64,000 nucleotides of DNA, taken from Nosema muscidifuracis (taxonomy: Eukaryota > Microsporidia > Nosematidae). The DNA is taken from contig JAIOKI010000024.1 in the NCBI GenBank assembly GCA_028335825.1, positions 124,001 through 188,000 on the forward strand, given 5' to 3'. Of this stretch, positions 29,767 through 39,615 are shown one piece after another. The notes under the pieces were generated by a model. It was not told the origin of the DNA. It worked only from the letters and a program-made list of their open reading frames with translations, and searched no databases. Within the stretch, counting starts at the first letter, position 1. Every line of letters begins with the position of its first letter. The translations under genes and the position numbers were made by a program.

Positions 29767-32169
29767 TTAGATAACTATCCTATAAAAACTATTCTCATCA
29801 TGTAATATTAAATCATGAGCTCCTGCTACAAAGTTAAGTCCAGGTATTTGATTAGAATATAAAATATCCCCTGTCTTTAAATCGTAAATATCAATCCAAG
29901 TTTTAGAAATAACTATAAGATAATTATAATATATCTTAAAATCTAATGGTATATTTGTCCATAAAAATACAACACGTGTCTTCTTAATTCTTCCTACTGA
30001 ATCTACAAAAAATCCTACTGAATCAAAACATGTTAAGAAAGTGTTACTATCTATTGTAAATACAGATTTAGCTTTAGAATATGGTATCATAGAAAAAAGC
30101 ATTGGTAAACAAGGATTATACAATTCAAGGAATTCTTCTGTCTTAAGTGTCTCCATATCAACTATCTCAAAATCTTTACATGCTATAATAATCTTCTTAA
30201 GACTGAATATTATATTATAAACTCTAAATCCTACATATAATTTCCTTGATAAATCTATTGTAACAGTATTTTCTACCTTATTAACAAGGAATAAATAAAT
30301 TAAACTAGATTTACTACTTCCATAATTTCTTGTAGCTATATATGATCCTTTATTATTAGTACCATAAAAGAAATCTCCTATATTATTCTTTATAGAAATT
30401 GGATCAATAGATTCCATTTTATAATTATATCTAGCTATTTGTAAAGTAGATCCTAATTGAAACATTAATATTTCATATTCTGAGTCATAAAGAATTTTCT
30501 TAACATTTCCTTCATAAATTAAAACTTTATCATCTTCTAATATTCTAAATATACCTTGTTTAGTTGCTATTAAAATCATTTCAGTTTGTTTCCTTAAAAA
30601 ATCTAAATTAGTATCATCTTCTTCTATATCATAATTTACTATATGAGAAAATATTTCATGACCATAACATAATTTTTTATACCAAGAATATTTTGAATTT
30701 ATATTTTCTTCATCAGATATTTCTTCTTCTGAATCTTCATGTTCTTCTGTACTCAATCCAAAATTATTATATTGACTATTATATCTAGATTCTTCTTTAT
30801 GTATATGTTTATTAGATGTATATTCATAAACTGCTCTTTTAAGTTCTTTTAAATTAAAAAGATTCTTCTTACTTTCATTTGTATAATCTAATATATCATT
30901 TTCATCATCAGGTAAAATAGGTTCATCAGTAGAACTACTTTCAAATAATTGATCATTTCTTTCTGTTTCAATATATTTACTAGACTTACATGCACATACT
31001 AAAGAATCAGAATCTTCCAATTTTAAATCTAATTTATCTATTCTGATATTTTTATTATATTTTTTTTTTACTTTATGTATAGCTTTTCTAAGTATATTTT
31101 CATAAATTTCTCTAGTATCAAAATCTTCAAAAAAAAGAGTTCTTAATCTATTTTCAGATGTTTCTAATAAGAATAATGGATAATATTTATCATATTTCTG
31201 TCCTAATTTATTAAATCCTAAATCTACATCAAAAAAGATAAGTCTATTATAAAATATTGGATCTAATAAAATTTGTTGAGTTTTAAATTCTCCACGTACA
31301 ATATCACAGAATAAAATACAATGATCAAATATATAAATTTTAACTAACATTGGATTACTCCAAAGATCAGATTTCATAAGAACTTCACCTTCTTTGATTA
31401 AATATCTTTTTTTATGAAATAATCCTAAAGCCATTTGATTCTTTACTGATTCCCTATATCTTAAATTTTTACTTAATCTGTATATTCTAAATTGACCACT
31501 GTATATTTTAAATTCTTTATCTACATCATGAGTAGAAATTTTTAATCTTCTTATTAATTCTTCATAAAATTCTCTTATTTTTTCATTCTCTTCATGTTTT
31601 GATATAGCTCTAAGTAAAAGAGGAAGTCTAGCTAATTTAGTAGAAGGTCTGTATAAGAAATTTCTTGTACCAAGATATTCAATATTATTATCTTTAAGGA
31701 AATTTTGTAATCCTATTTTGAATTCTTCACTGTAATGACAAATTCTTTCCAATTCATATTCAGCTTTCTGTAATCTACATACATAATCTTTATATAAATA
31801 CATAAATCCACGATATTTAAAAAATAAAGAAGCATATTCTAATTTAAGAACATGTTCATTATCATACCTAGTTTTATCTATACAAAATTCATTCTCATCT
31901 TTTTGTACATAATGTGGATCCATAGCTAGTCTTACTTTTAAATTTTTTTCTTTCATATCTTCAAGTATTTCTTGATGCTTAAGTCGAATATCATGCATAT
32001 TTATAAAAACTAAATCACATATTTCATATTTGACCTTTGGACTTAGAAAAGGAAAACCTAATATTGTCTTTCTAAATTCACTTTCCCAAAGAACCATATC
32101 TTTTATGTAAGCTATTTCTGATAAAAACAGTTCATGTATGGCTTCTATTCTTTTTCTTGGATCTGCCAT
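29767..32169 (-). CDS. Rho guanine nucleotide exchange factor, ROM type (DH-PH-CNH)
   Basis: Rom1/Rom2/Tus1 proteins activate the GTPase Rho1 at the cell surface in fungi, steering actin and wall synthesis. The 800-residue protein has the same order: a DH domain from the first residues (RIEAIHELFLSEIAYIKDM, the conserved first helix) to about 225; a PH domain at about 255-365 (LIKEGEVLMKSDLWSNPMLVKIYIFDHCILFCDIV); an acidic low-complexity linker at about 420-500; and a CNH (citron homology) domain from about 525 to the end (ILIATKQGIFRIL). The N-terminal region that precedes DH in yeast Rom2 is absent. No CCC motif is seen just before the ATG. In microsporidia it may regulate the plasma membrane or spore wall machinery (inference). 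Confidence 0.85.
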   Translation of the reverse strand: MADPRKRIEAIHELFLSEIAYIKDMVLWESEFRKTILGFPFLSPKVKYEICDLVFINMHDIRLKHQEILEDMKEKNLKVRLAMDPHYVQKDENEFCIDKTRYDNEHVLKLEYASLFFKYRGFMYLYKDYVCRLQKAEYELERICHYSEEFKIGLQNFLKDNNIEYLGTRNFLYRPSTKLARLPLLLRAISKHEENEKIREFYEELIRRLKISTHDVDKEFKIYSGQFRIYRLSKNLRYRESVKNQMALGLFHKKRYLIKEGEVLMKSDLWSNPMLVKIYIFDHCILFCDIVRGEFKTQQILLDPIFYNRLIFFDVDLGFNKLGQKYDKYYPLFLLETSENRLRTLFFEDFDTREIYENILRKAIHKVKKKYNKNIRIDKLDLKLEDSDSLVCACKSSKYIETERNDQLFESSSTDEPILPDDENDILDYTNESKKNLFNLKELKRAVYEYTSNKHIHKEESRYNSQYNNFGLSTEEHEDSEEEISDEENINSKYSWYKKLCYGHEIFSHIVNYDIEEDDTNLDFLRKQTEMILIATKQGIFRILEDDKVLIYEGNVKKILYDSEYEILMFQLGSTLQIARYNYKMESIDPISIKNNIGDFFYGTNNKGSYIATRNYGSSKSSLIYLFLVNKVENTVTIDLSRKLYVGFRVYNIIFSLKKIIIACKDFEIVDMETLKTEEFLELYNPCLPMLFSMIPYSKAKSVFTIDSNTFLTCFDSVGFFVDSVGRIKKTRVVFLWTNIPLDFKIYYNYLIVISKTWIDIYDLKTGDILYSNQIPGLNFVAGAHDLILHDENSFYRIVI

Positions 32170-33578
32170 ATTTTTTTTATTATTTTTTGTCTATTTGTTT
32201 TTTAGATATTCATGCAAAAATGAAACATTTTTTTAAGTTTTGATGATTAATGTTTGAATCAAATTAATTTCATAAAAAAATAAAGATTTATGAGAATTAA
32301 AGGTCTTATTGAGAGAATAGAAGGTCTTTGATTGAAAGTCGTATTAAGGATGTGTATTATGAGATTATTAAAGGTTTTGTTAATGATTCAAAATATACAA
32401 CAAATAAAAATTAAATTTTATTTTAAATTGATGTTTTTATAATTTGAAAGGAGAAATAAATTTAAAACTTTTTAAATCAAATTTATGTAAAAAATTTATT
32501 TTAAATTGATGTTTTTATAATTTGAAAGGAGAAATAAATTTAAAACTTAACTATTTTATTTTGAAAGGAGAAATAAATTTAAAACTTAACTAAATTATTT
32601 TGAAAGGAGAAAAAATTTAAAACTTAACAAAATTAATTTGAAAGGAGAAATAAATTTAAAACTAACTAAATTAATTTGAAAGGAGAAATAAATTTAAAAC
32701 TTAACTAAATTAAATTCATAAGCTTTATAATTTATTGAGGAAAAGTCTCTATAAAATTAATTTTAATATTTCTATAAAATTAATTATTTTAGGTAATCTA
32801 AAATTCTTATCATCTTCCAAAACTTCATAACTTTTACATTTATTAATTATTTCTTATAACTCTCAAAATATAAGAAAACAAAAATAAATAATATTTGCTT
32901 AGACATAATATAAATTAATATATTTATCTATTAAATCAATTCTTTACTTAAAAGTTAAATACTAATTGTTAACAAATAATTTCCCGTATTTAAAAGATGA
33001 TTGAAGTGATAAAAAGTTATTTCTTTTGAAGTATTCATTTTATTAATAGAATGGCTAAATAAAATTGATTAAAAGTAGTAAAAAACTTCATGGTGATAAA
33101 TACAGAAAATTTAAAATATTTTCATCCAATCAGATAAATAATTTTCATTCAAGTTGAAGTCAATCGTTTTCATCCAATCAAAGATAAATATTTTCATTCA
33201 AGTTTAAGTCAATCGTTTTCATCCATGTAAAGATAAATAAATAATTTTCATTCAAGTTTAAGTCAATCGTTTTCATCCAATCAAAGATAACTAATTTTTA
33301 TTCAAATTAAAGTCAATCATTTTCATCCATGTAAAGATTATTGAATAATTTTCATTCAAATTAAAGTCAATCATTTTCATCCTTAAAAAATAAATGAGAA
33401 TCAAGTCAATCTTTTATGGCTTTAAATAATAAATCATATTTTAAATAAAATAAATCTATAAAAGTAAAGTAATTGATCAATAAAAAAAATATTAAATTTT
33501 TATAATCTTAGATTCGTTTGTTATGAAACTTCTTAAAAGTTTCCTTCAAAAGAAATTTTAAAATAAACAAGCCCTTTC
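32170..33578. repeat. 1.4-kb divergent spacer with two tandem arrays
   Basis: Array 1 (about 32,430-32,712) has six to seven units of about 35-60 bp containing 'tttgaaaggagaaataaatt' followed by 'taaaacttaacta'. Array 2 (about 33,115-33,385) has six units of about 50 bp containing 'aagtcaatcgttttcatcc' and 'taattttcattcaa'. Between them is plain AT-rich DNA. Promoters of the Rho GEF (minus) and the deubiquitinase (plus, start motif GCCC near 33,571) must lie within. No gene was found. Confidence 0.7.
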
Positions 33579-36221
33579 ATGAAACTAAATTGGAAAACAA
33601 CTAACCCTACAGAAAAACAATCAAAGATATTAAATACATTCGAATGTGATGGAAATGAATGGGAAACATTAATTTATATGTATAAATCTAATCCATATTT
33701 CTACTTGTTATATAAAGGTACATCATATTTTGATATAAATGTTAAATACGATATAAGAATAAATCAAAAAGAAATTAAAGGAATTTATCAATTCTCACAA
33801 TTTTCTAAAGATTTTGGATTTATGTTGGAAAAACAAGATTATTATGAAATTGAATTAAATATTGAAGTTTTATCAGGATCATATGATTCAAAAAAAATTA
33901 CTGGATACAATGGATTAAGAAATCTTGGAGCTACTTGTTACATAAACTCATTTATGCAAGGATTATATCATATAAATAAATTTAAAAATGATATTTATTC
34001 ATGCGAACCAAAGCATAAAATATTATTTTTACAAAAATTATTTTATAAAATGGAGAATGAAGATAAACCAATTGATTCTACAGAATTTGTAGTTAATAAT
34101 GTATGGGATAATAATATACATCTACATCAAGATATACATGAATTTTCTAAGATATTTTTTGATATGGTAGAGAAAGAAAGTAAAAGAAAAGAAATTGTTG
34201 AAAATTTGATACAAGGAAATGTAGTTAATTTTATTAATGGAGAATGTGGATGTAAAAGAGAAATTAAAGAGAGTTTTCAAGATATTCAAGTAGAAATTAG
34301 AGATTTTTTTAATAATAAATTAGCTTCAAATCTTGAAGATTCTCTTAGGCTTTATACTAAAGTAGAATCATTAGATGGTAATAACAAATATATGTGTGAA
34401 AAACATGGATTAGTTAATGCTAAAAAAGGAGTTTTATTTTCAGATTTACCTCCTATGCTATTTGTACTTTTAAAAAGATTTAATATGAATTTTGAAACAG
34501 GGGAAAGTATAAAAGTTTGTGATTTTTTTGAATTTCCTGAAATTTTAGATATGAAAGAATTTTGTGTTAAAGATTTTATTAAGAGTACTAAATATAATTT
34601 ATATTCAGTTATTGTTCATAAAGGAGGTCATGAAGAAGGTCATTTTTATTCTTATATATTTTTAAATGGTGAATGGTATAAATTTAATGATAATATTGTT
34701 ACTAAAGTATCTAAAGAAGAAGCAATGTTTATGAATTTTGGAGGTAAACATCCTTATTACAAAAGAAAAAAAGATTATTCAGCTTATTATTTAATTTATC
34801 TTAATACAGATCATATTTCTAATCTACTTTATAGTGAAGTTAATATACCTGAATCAGTAATACAAGAAATTATTAAAGAATTTAAAAAACAAGAAGTTAA
34901 ATGTTTAACTTATAATGATATAAAAAATTATAGAGGAATTGGATTTTATAATATTAATACGTATGATTATCAACTTACTACTTATACTGAATTTAGTTTA
35001 TTAGAAACAGATACTATAAAAATGCTTAAAAACAAAGTAGGAAGTTTTTTATGTACTAAACAAAATTTATATATATTTGAGATTAAATCAAATAATAAAT
35101 TAAAATATATAGAAGATGGTGAAGTTAATATAAATTCAAATTATTTTATTTATAAGAAATATGAACAAGTAGATTTTACAAAGATGAATTTAGTATTTAT
35201 TAAGATATTTAGAGATGAAGTCTGGTGTAAAGATACTTATCCAGAAAATTTATATTTAGCTTTTATAGCTGTACTTGAAGATGATTTAACAAAAATTAGA
35301 AAACTTTTACAAGATTCTGTTAATATAAAAGATTTTGTAATATTTAAAGAAGATGTAGAAAATAAAGAAGTTATTTTAATTAATGAAGAGAAGATACAAA
35401 ATAAGAGACTTAAAGAAAATTCTTATAAATATATTGAAAATGGGGATATTTTAATTATAGTAGAAAACAATCATAAAGAAACATTTAAAAATTTCTATAA
35501 GGAATTTTCACAAGGAATGTGTTTAAATGTAATGTATGAAGAAAATAATAGCGTAACACTTTTCTTACCAAAAGATACACATGGTAAAGATTTAGAAAAA
35601 AAACTTCAATCCTCATTTTCTAATACAGAAATAACACTCAATGAAAATAAAAATATAAGTGATAATATTATAAATGAAATATCTATGGATGAAAATACAG
35701 TATCTATAGAATTAAATGATAATAAGATGATATATGTAGGACAATGCTTAAATATTATAGATTATAATGCTATTAAACATATACACTCCTTTATTATACC
35801 TCATAATATGACAGGAAATGAATTATTAAAAAAAGTCCTTGTATCGAATTTTATTTGTCTATCAGGAATACAAAAGGAGAAAGTTAATGATTTAAGAATT
35901 GTAGATACAATGAAAGGATATTTATATTTAAGATCTTTTACAATAAATGAAGAGTTTACATCAGAAGGAATGAATATTATTCAGAAATTTCCATCTAAGA
36001 ATTATTTAAAGATAGCTTATTTTACAGGTACATATAATATTTTAGGATATCCATTCTTCTTATTTTCTAATAATGAAACTGTATTGAGTTTTAGGGAAGA
36101 ATATGGAATAACAAGTAGACTTGTTAAATTTGATTGTAATGGATATGTTGATTTGGAAGATGAAGATATCATAAATGAGTTAAGTTCTGAATGTTTTTTG
36201 CTTATCGAAAGACATATTTAA
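33579..36221 (+). CDS. UBP15: USP7/Ubp15-like ubiquitin-specific protease
   Basis: This cysteine protease removes ubiquitin from proteins. The 880-residue protein follows the USP7/Ubp15 order: a diverged N-terminal MATH/TRAF-like region (about 1-100), a USP catalytic domain (about 108-420) and a long C-terminal part with ubiquitin-like folds (about 420-880). The catalytic Cys is C120 in GLRNLGATCYINSFMQ, and the catalytic His is H355 in GHFYSYI, followed by W-Y-K-F-N-D, which supplies the third residue. The zinc-type finger of many USPs is reduced to a CGC pair and others. It is shorter than human USP7 (1,102) or yeast Ubp15 (1,230). GCCC stands 5 bp before the ATG. Confidence 0.9.
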   Translation: MKLNWKTTNPTEKQSKILNTFECDGNEWETLIYMYKSNPYFYLLYKGTSYFDINVKYDIRINQKEIKGIYQFSQFSKDFGFMLEKQDYYEIELNIEVLSGSYDSKKITGYNGLRNLGATCYINSFMQGLYHINKFKNDIYSCEPKHKILFLQKLFYKMENEDKPIDSTEFVVNNVWDNNIHLHQDIHEFSKIFFDMVEKESKRKEIVENLIQGNVVNFINGECGCKREIKESFQDIQVEIRDFFNNKLASNLEDSLRLYTKVESLDGNNKYMCEKHGLVNAKKGVLFSDLPPMLFVLLKRFNMNFETGESIKVCDFFEFPEILDMKEFCVKDFIKSTKYNLYSVIVHKGGHEEGHFYSYIFLNGEWYKFNDNIVTKVSKEEAMFMNFGGKHPYYKRKKDYSAYYLIYLNTDHISNLLYSEVNIPESVIQEIIKEFKKQEVKCLTYNDIKNYRGIGFYNINTYDYQLTTYTEFSLLETDTIKMLKNKVGSFLCTKQNLYIFEIKSNNKLKYIEDGEVNINSNYFIYKKYEQVDFTKMNLVFIKIFRDEVWCKDTYPENLYLAFIAVLEDDLTKIRKLLQDSVNIKDFVIFKEDVENKEVILINEEKIQNKRLKENSYKYIENGDILIIVENNHKETFKNFYKEFSQGMCLNVMYEENNSVTLFLPKDTHGKDLEKKLQSSFSNTEITLNENKNISDNIINEISMDENTVSIELNDNKMIYVGQCLNIIDYNAIKHIHSFIIPHNMTGNELLKKVLVSNFICLSGIQKEKVNDLRIVDTMKGYLYLRSFTINEEFTSEGMNIIQKFPSKNYLKIAYFTGTYNILGYPFFLFSNNETVLSFREEYGITSRLVKFDCNGYVDLEDEDIINELSSECFLLIERHI

Positions 36222-37044
36222 ATAAAGATATGAAATAAAACATTTTAATGAGATATTTCGTAGGGAAGTTTGTTATTCAAGAATATTCGCAATTTATTGT
36301 TTATTAAGAATATTCTTAATTTATTTTTTATAATATGTTTTCATAATCTATATCAACTCATGATCTATTTATATGTTAATTCATAATCTATATTAATTCA
36401 TGATCTATTTTCATATACATTAATAATATATTTATACGTTAATAATAAATTTTATTCAAATACTCCTATAATATATTTATATATTAATAATACATTTTAT
36501 TAAAATACTCCTTTAATATATTTAATAATTTTTTTATATATTATTGGTTGATGATCAAAAGATATTTCTGATCTATGTATCTAAAAGTTGACGTTTAACT
36601 TTAATTAAAATACATTTTTGTTCTTAAGAAATCAGAATATTTTATTTAGATATTGTAAAACTCTCATTAATTTCAGCTAAAATAATTTAAATTATCACTT
36701 GTTATTTAAATATCCTTAATTTTAAACTTAATTAATTGGTTGTTAGCAAAAATTTATCTTAACTATTGTTATAATGACAGAAGATTTATTATCTAAAAAT
36801 TCTTAATTTGTTTACTAAATATCAAACTATTTAAAAAATATTTTTTTTTAATTAAAAATATTAAAGGAGACCTTATCAACCTATAGATCTCGAAAAAATA
36901 ATAAACTTAATTAACTATAAATAAATAATTATTATTTGAAACTAATCTAATAATTTGTGAAATATTATTCGTTAAATACATGATGATCAATATATATCAT
37001 ATATTTTGTAAAGGAGCTTTTTAAGAATTAAAAAATAGATTATT
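36222..37044. other. AT-rich spacer before GID4
   Basis: Between 36,340 and 36,530 loose repeats such as 'taatatatttatatattaat' and 'catgatctatt' occur. The rest is plain AT-rich DNA. The words 'aaaggagacc' (36,861) and 'aaaggagctt' (37,010) are seen, but there is no ORF with a start motif. Confidence 0.55.
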
Positions 37045-37575
37045 ATGGTACTAGTAGAAGGAGCAGTATATTCTGGAGAACAATTATCTTCAAGTGGATC
37101 TTTTAAAATAGAAATGAAAATAGATAGAATAGATATGTTAGAAGAAAGGATGTGTGGAACATTCAGTATTTATAATATTACATCTAAACATGATAAACTA
37201 TCTACTTATTATGAATCAGTAATTATTGGTAACAAACATTCATTTTTTAATAAGTATGAAGACAAAGAGACTGACGAATTGCATTGGGGAATGTTTCCTG
37301 AATGGAAGACAGAAATTTTAAAAAATAAAAAGTACGATATTGAAAAATCAGGGTTTTTATATATAAGAATGAAGGAATTATTTATTCTTCCAGATCCTGT
37401 AGTAGAAAGTGTAGAAGGTGCTTCTATTGATGGATTTTATTATTGTTGTTATTATAAAAAACTTGACTGTTTTTCGGGTCATTATTTTTATAAAAATGAT
37501 CGGTCTCAATTATCACAACAAATAATGTTAGAAAGAACATATAAGAGAACAAGTGGAGCATCTTGTTTTGTTTAA
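37045..37575 (+). CDS. GID4: GID/CTLH ubiquitin ligase substrate receptor Gid4
   Basis: Gid4 (Vid24) is the exchangeable receptor of the GID/CTLH ubiquitin ligase. Its beta barrel binds proteins starting with Pro or similar residues and sends them to the proteasome. The 176-residue protein covers that barrel: YSGEQLSSSGSFKIEMKI at the start, CGTFSIYNIT, YYESVIIG, the HWGMFPEW segment, LYIRMKELFILPD and GASIDGFYYCCYYKK, all in family order. It lacks the long N-terminal part of yeast Gid4 (362 residues) and ends KRTSGASCFV. No CCC motif lies near the ATG, so the exact start is less sure; the next Met is within the barrel, so this one is kept. Partner subunits are not in this window. Confidence 0.85.
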   Translation: MVLVEGAVYSGEQLSSSGSFKIEMKIDRIDMLEERMCGTFSIYNITSKHDKLSTYYESVIIGNKHSFFNKYEDKETDELHWGMFPEWKTEILKNKKYDIEKSGFLYIRMKELFILPDPVVESVEGASIDGFYYCCYYKKLDCFSGHYFYKNDRSQLSQQIMLERTYKRTSGASCFV

Positions 37576-38334
37576 ATAGAATAAATTAAATTTTAGTTAA
37601 AATTTTCTATGTTTAATTTAATTAATTTATAAAAATATTAAGAATGTTTTATCATATTGTATAAATCTCCATTAATTTATGACAATTAATTTTGCTAATT
37701 CCATTCGATTTTTAAGACTGTTTATTGTTATTAAATAAAAAATATTTATTAAAATCTATGAGAAAAATCACTTGGCTATCAAATTGATTTTTATCTGTAA
37801 ATATTGTAGTACTGTTGATAGTAAATTTATATTCATAATCAATAATATTTTTCTTACTATTAATCTAAAATCATTATTGAGACTGAAGTTTTAGATTAAT
37901 AATCAGACAAAATAACAAGTAATATCTTCTTTTCATTAAAATATTTACATAAAGTACTTATTATTTTTTCAAATTTAACAAATAATTTTTTTATTAATAA
38001 AATATTTTTTCTTAGATAAAATAATAGATTATTTTAATATTTAGAAATTTAATACCAAACAGATAAACTTTCTGTTAGTAAGTCATATAACATAAAAAAT
38101 TAAACTTTTTTTTATTATAAGTAGGTTAAACGTGAATGTACTTTTATTATATAAATTAATAAATTTCAAACTTTTTATATTCTGATTTTTGTACTAAAAT
38201 AGTCAGTAATTAAATTTTATTTGGATATCTCAAAATTATATTAAAATAATAATTGAAGTTAATGATGATTCAATAAACATAAAATATTAATTGTATTCTA
38301 TTCAGTAGATTGAATTAAATATTATAAACATTTA
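37576..38334. other. AT-rich convergent spacer, nothing recognised
   Basis: About 760 bp of A/T-rich DNA between the convergent GID4 and YIP1 genes. One inverted word pair is seen, 'attaatctaaaatcattatt' at about 37,859 and 'ttttagattaataatc' at about 37,889, which could form a hairpin of about 12 bp. No ORF or RNA gene. Confidence 0.5.
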
Positions 38335-38931
38335 TTAAAATACTACTATCATAGCAAAACAAATGTAAGTAATAAACAAAGGATATCCTATTAATATCTG
38401 CTTATTTTCTACATTTAAGTACTTGACAAAAACTAAAGAAGCAGTATAAGCTGACCATAAAGCAAAAAGTATACCCATTATTATTCTATATGTTACGTAT
38501 AATCGATTTATAAAGATATTTAAGAAAGCAAAAATAACTAAAGGTATAAAAGAATATCCTAATACACTACAGCACTCTAATAATTTTATATTAACTAGAT
38601 CCATAACATTCAATAAAAAGTAAGTAGAAAATATGGAAAATAGTGATAATGAATAAATGTATCCAAAATGTACCTTGTAATTAAATAACAAACAAATAGA
38701 ATAAAAAACTATGTTGAAAAATGGACCTGTTAAATCAGCATTTTTTATGAAATGAGAATCTAAATCACTGGAACTAAATATTTTAAAAACCAAATTACTT
38801 TCACTACGTATAGTTACAAAATCTATTCCAAGCTCCTCTAAAATAGACTTATCACCAGGTAGACTGCCTATAAATGCAGATTTTAAATCTATTTTATCTG
38901 TGTACTGCTCCTTTAATTCATCAAACTCCAT
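38335..38931 (-). CDS. YIP1: Golgi membrane protein Yip1 (YIPF5 type)
   Basis: Yip1 family proteins have five membrane helices and act with Rab GTPases in ER-Golgi vesicle traffic. The 198-residue protein has the conserved soluble segment LEELGIDFVTIRSESNLVFKIF, then DLTGPFFNIVFYSICLLF, VHFGYIYSLSLFS and the CSVLGYSFIPLVIFAF segment, in the same order as yeast Yip1 and human YIPF5. The open frame extends 16 codons further upstream to a Met at 38,979, but the Met at 38,931 has CCCCA directly before it, the start motif of this genome. This start also gives a polar N-terminus as in the family, so it is chosen. The gene borders the LINE and rDNA region. Confidence 0.85.
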   Translation of the reverse strand: MEFDELKEQYTDKIDLKSAFIGSLPGDKSILEELGIDFVTIRSESNLVFKIFSSSDLDSHFIKNADLTGPFFNIVFYSICLLFNYKVHFGYIYSLSLFSIFSTYFLLNVMDLVNIKLLECCSVLGYSFIPLVIFAFLNIFINRLYVTYRIIMGILFALWSAYTASLVFVKYLNVENKQILIGYPLFITYICFAMIVVF

Positions 38932-39010
38932 TGGGGCTAAAATACAAAAATTATGTTTAAATAAAAAAGAAATAAACATAGCTTATTAGCATATAGAAGA
39001 AGAGTCAACT

Positions 39011-39430
39011 AAAAAAAAAATAATTTATTGCGATAAATAATAAAATAAAAAAAAAATAAAATAATTTATTGAGATAAGAGAGAAAAGCCACACAGCAAGT
39101 AAAAACTTCTACATCCAATAATATGTGACACACACCAGCATACCATGAAGGCCTTGCTTGCAGGAAGATTGGGAACCCCTTAGGATTAATTAAAATAATA
39201 AAAAAATAAAATAAAATGATTTATTGAAATAAGAAAGAAAAGCCACACAGCAAGTAAAAACTTCTAAAAAAAAAAAAAATAAAATAAAATGATTTATTGA
39301 AATAAGAGAGAAAAGCCACACAGCAAGTAAAAACCTCTACATCCAATATTATGTGACACACACCAGCATACCATAAAGGTCTTGCTTGTAGGAAGATTGG
39401 GAACCCCTTAGGATTAATTAAAATCCTTCA
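39011..39430 (-). repeat. Tandem copies of the LINE 3' tail
   Basis: Three tail units follow one another. Unit 3 (39,266-39,430) is joined to the LINE body. Unit 2 (about 39,194-39,265) is cut short after 'gtaaaaacttcta'. Unit 1 (about 39,041-39,190) is full length; a stub lies at 39,011-39,040. Each has an A/T run, 'gatttattgaaataaga' and 'aaaagccacacagcaagtaa', and the long ones go on to 'gaagattgggaacccctta'. They differ by a few bases. Such arrays can arise from repeated 3'-end insertion or from slippage during target-primed reverse transcription. Confidence 0.8.
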
Positions 39431-39615
39431 GTCATAATGACTGAGACCTGCGTTCAGCAGGATTTTGGGTTATCGCCTGGTTCAATACACCATTTAAGAA
39501 CACAACTCAGTTCAGCGGAATGCTACGGCATAATATGCAGCTTTAAGCCAAACCCCTCCCAGGTCAGAATTTAATTCTTTTGTTGCTAATAAATTAGCTA
39601 CTTTTGTATCAGATT

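Noticed and set aside
38932-38979. Upstream 16-codon extension of YIP1
   Set aside because: The CCCC motif directly before the Met at 38,931 and the family's N-terminus favour the shorter form.
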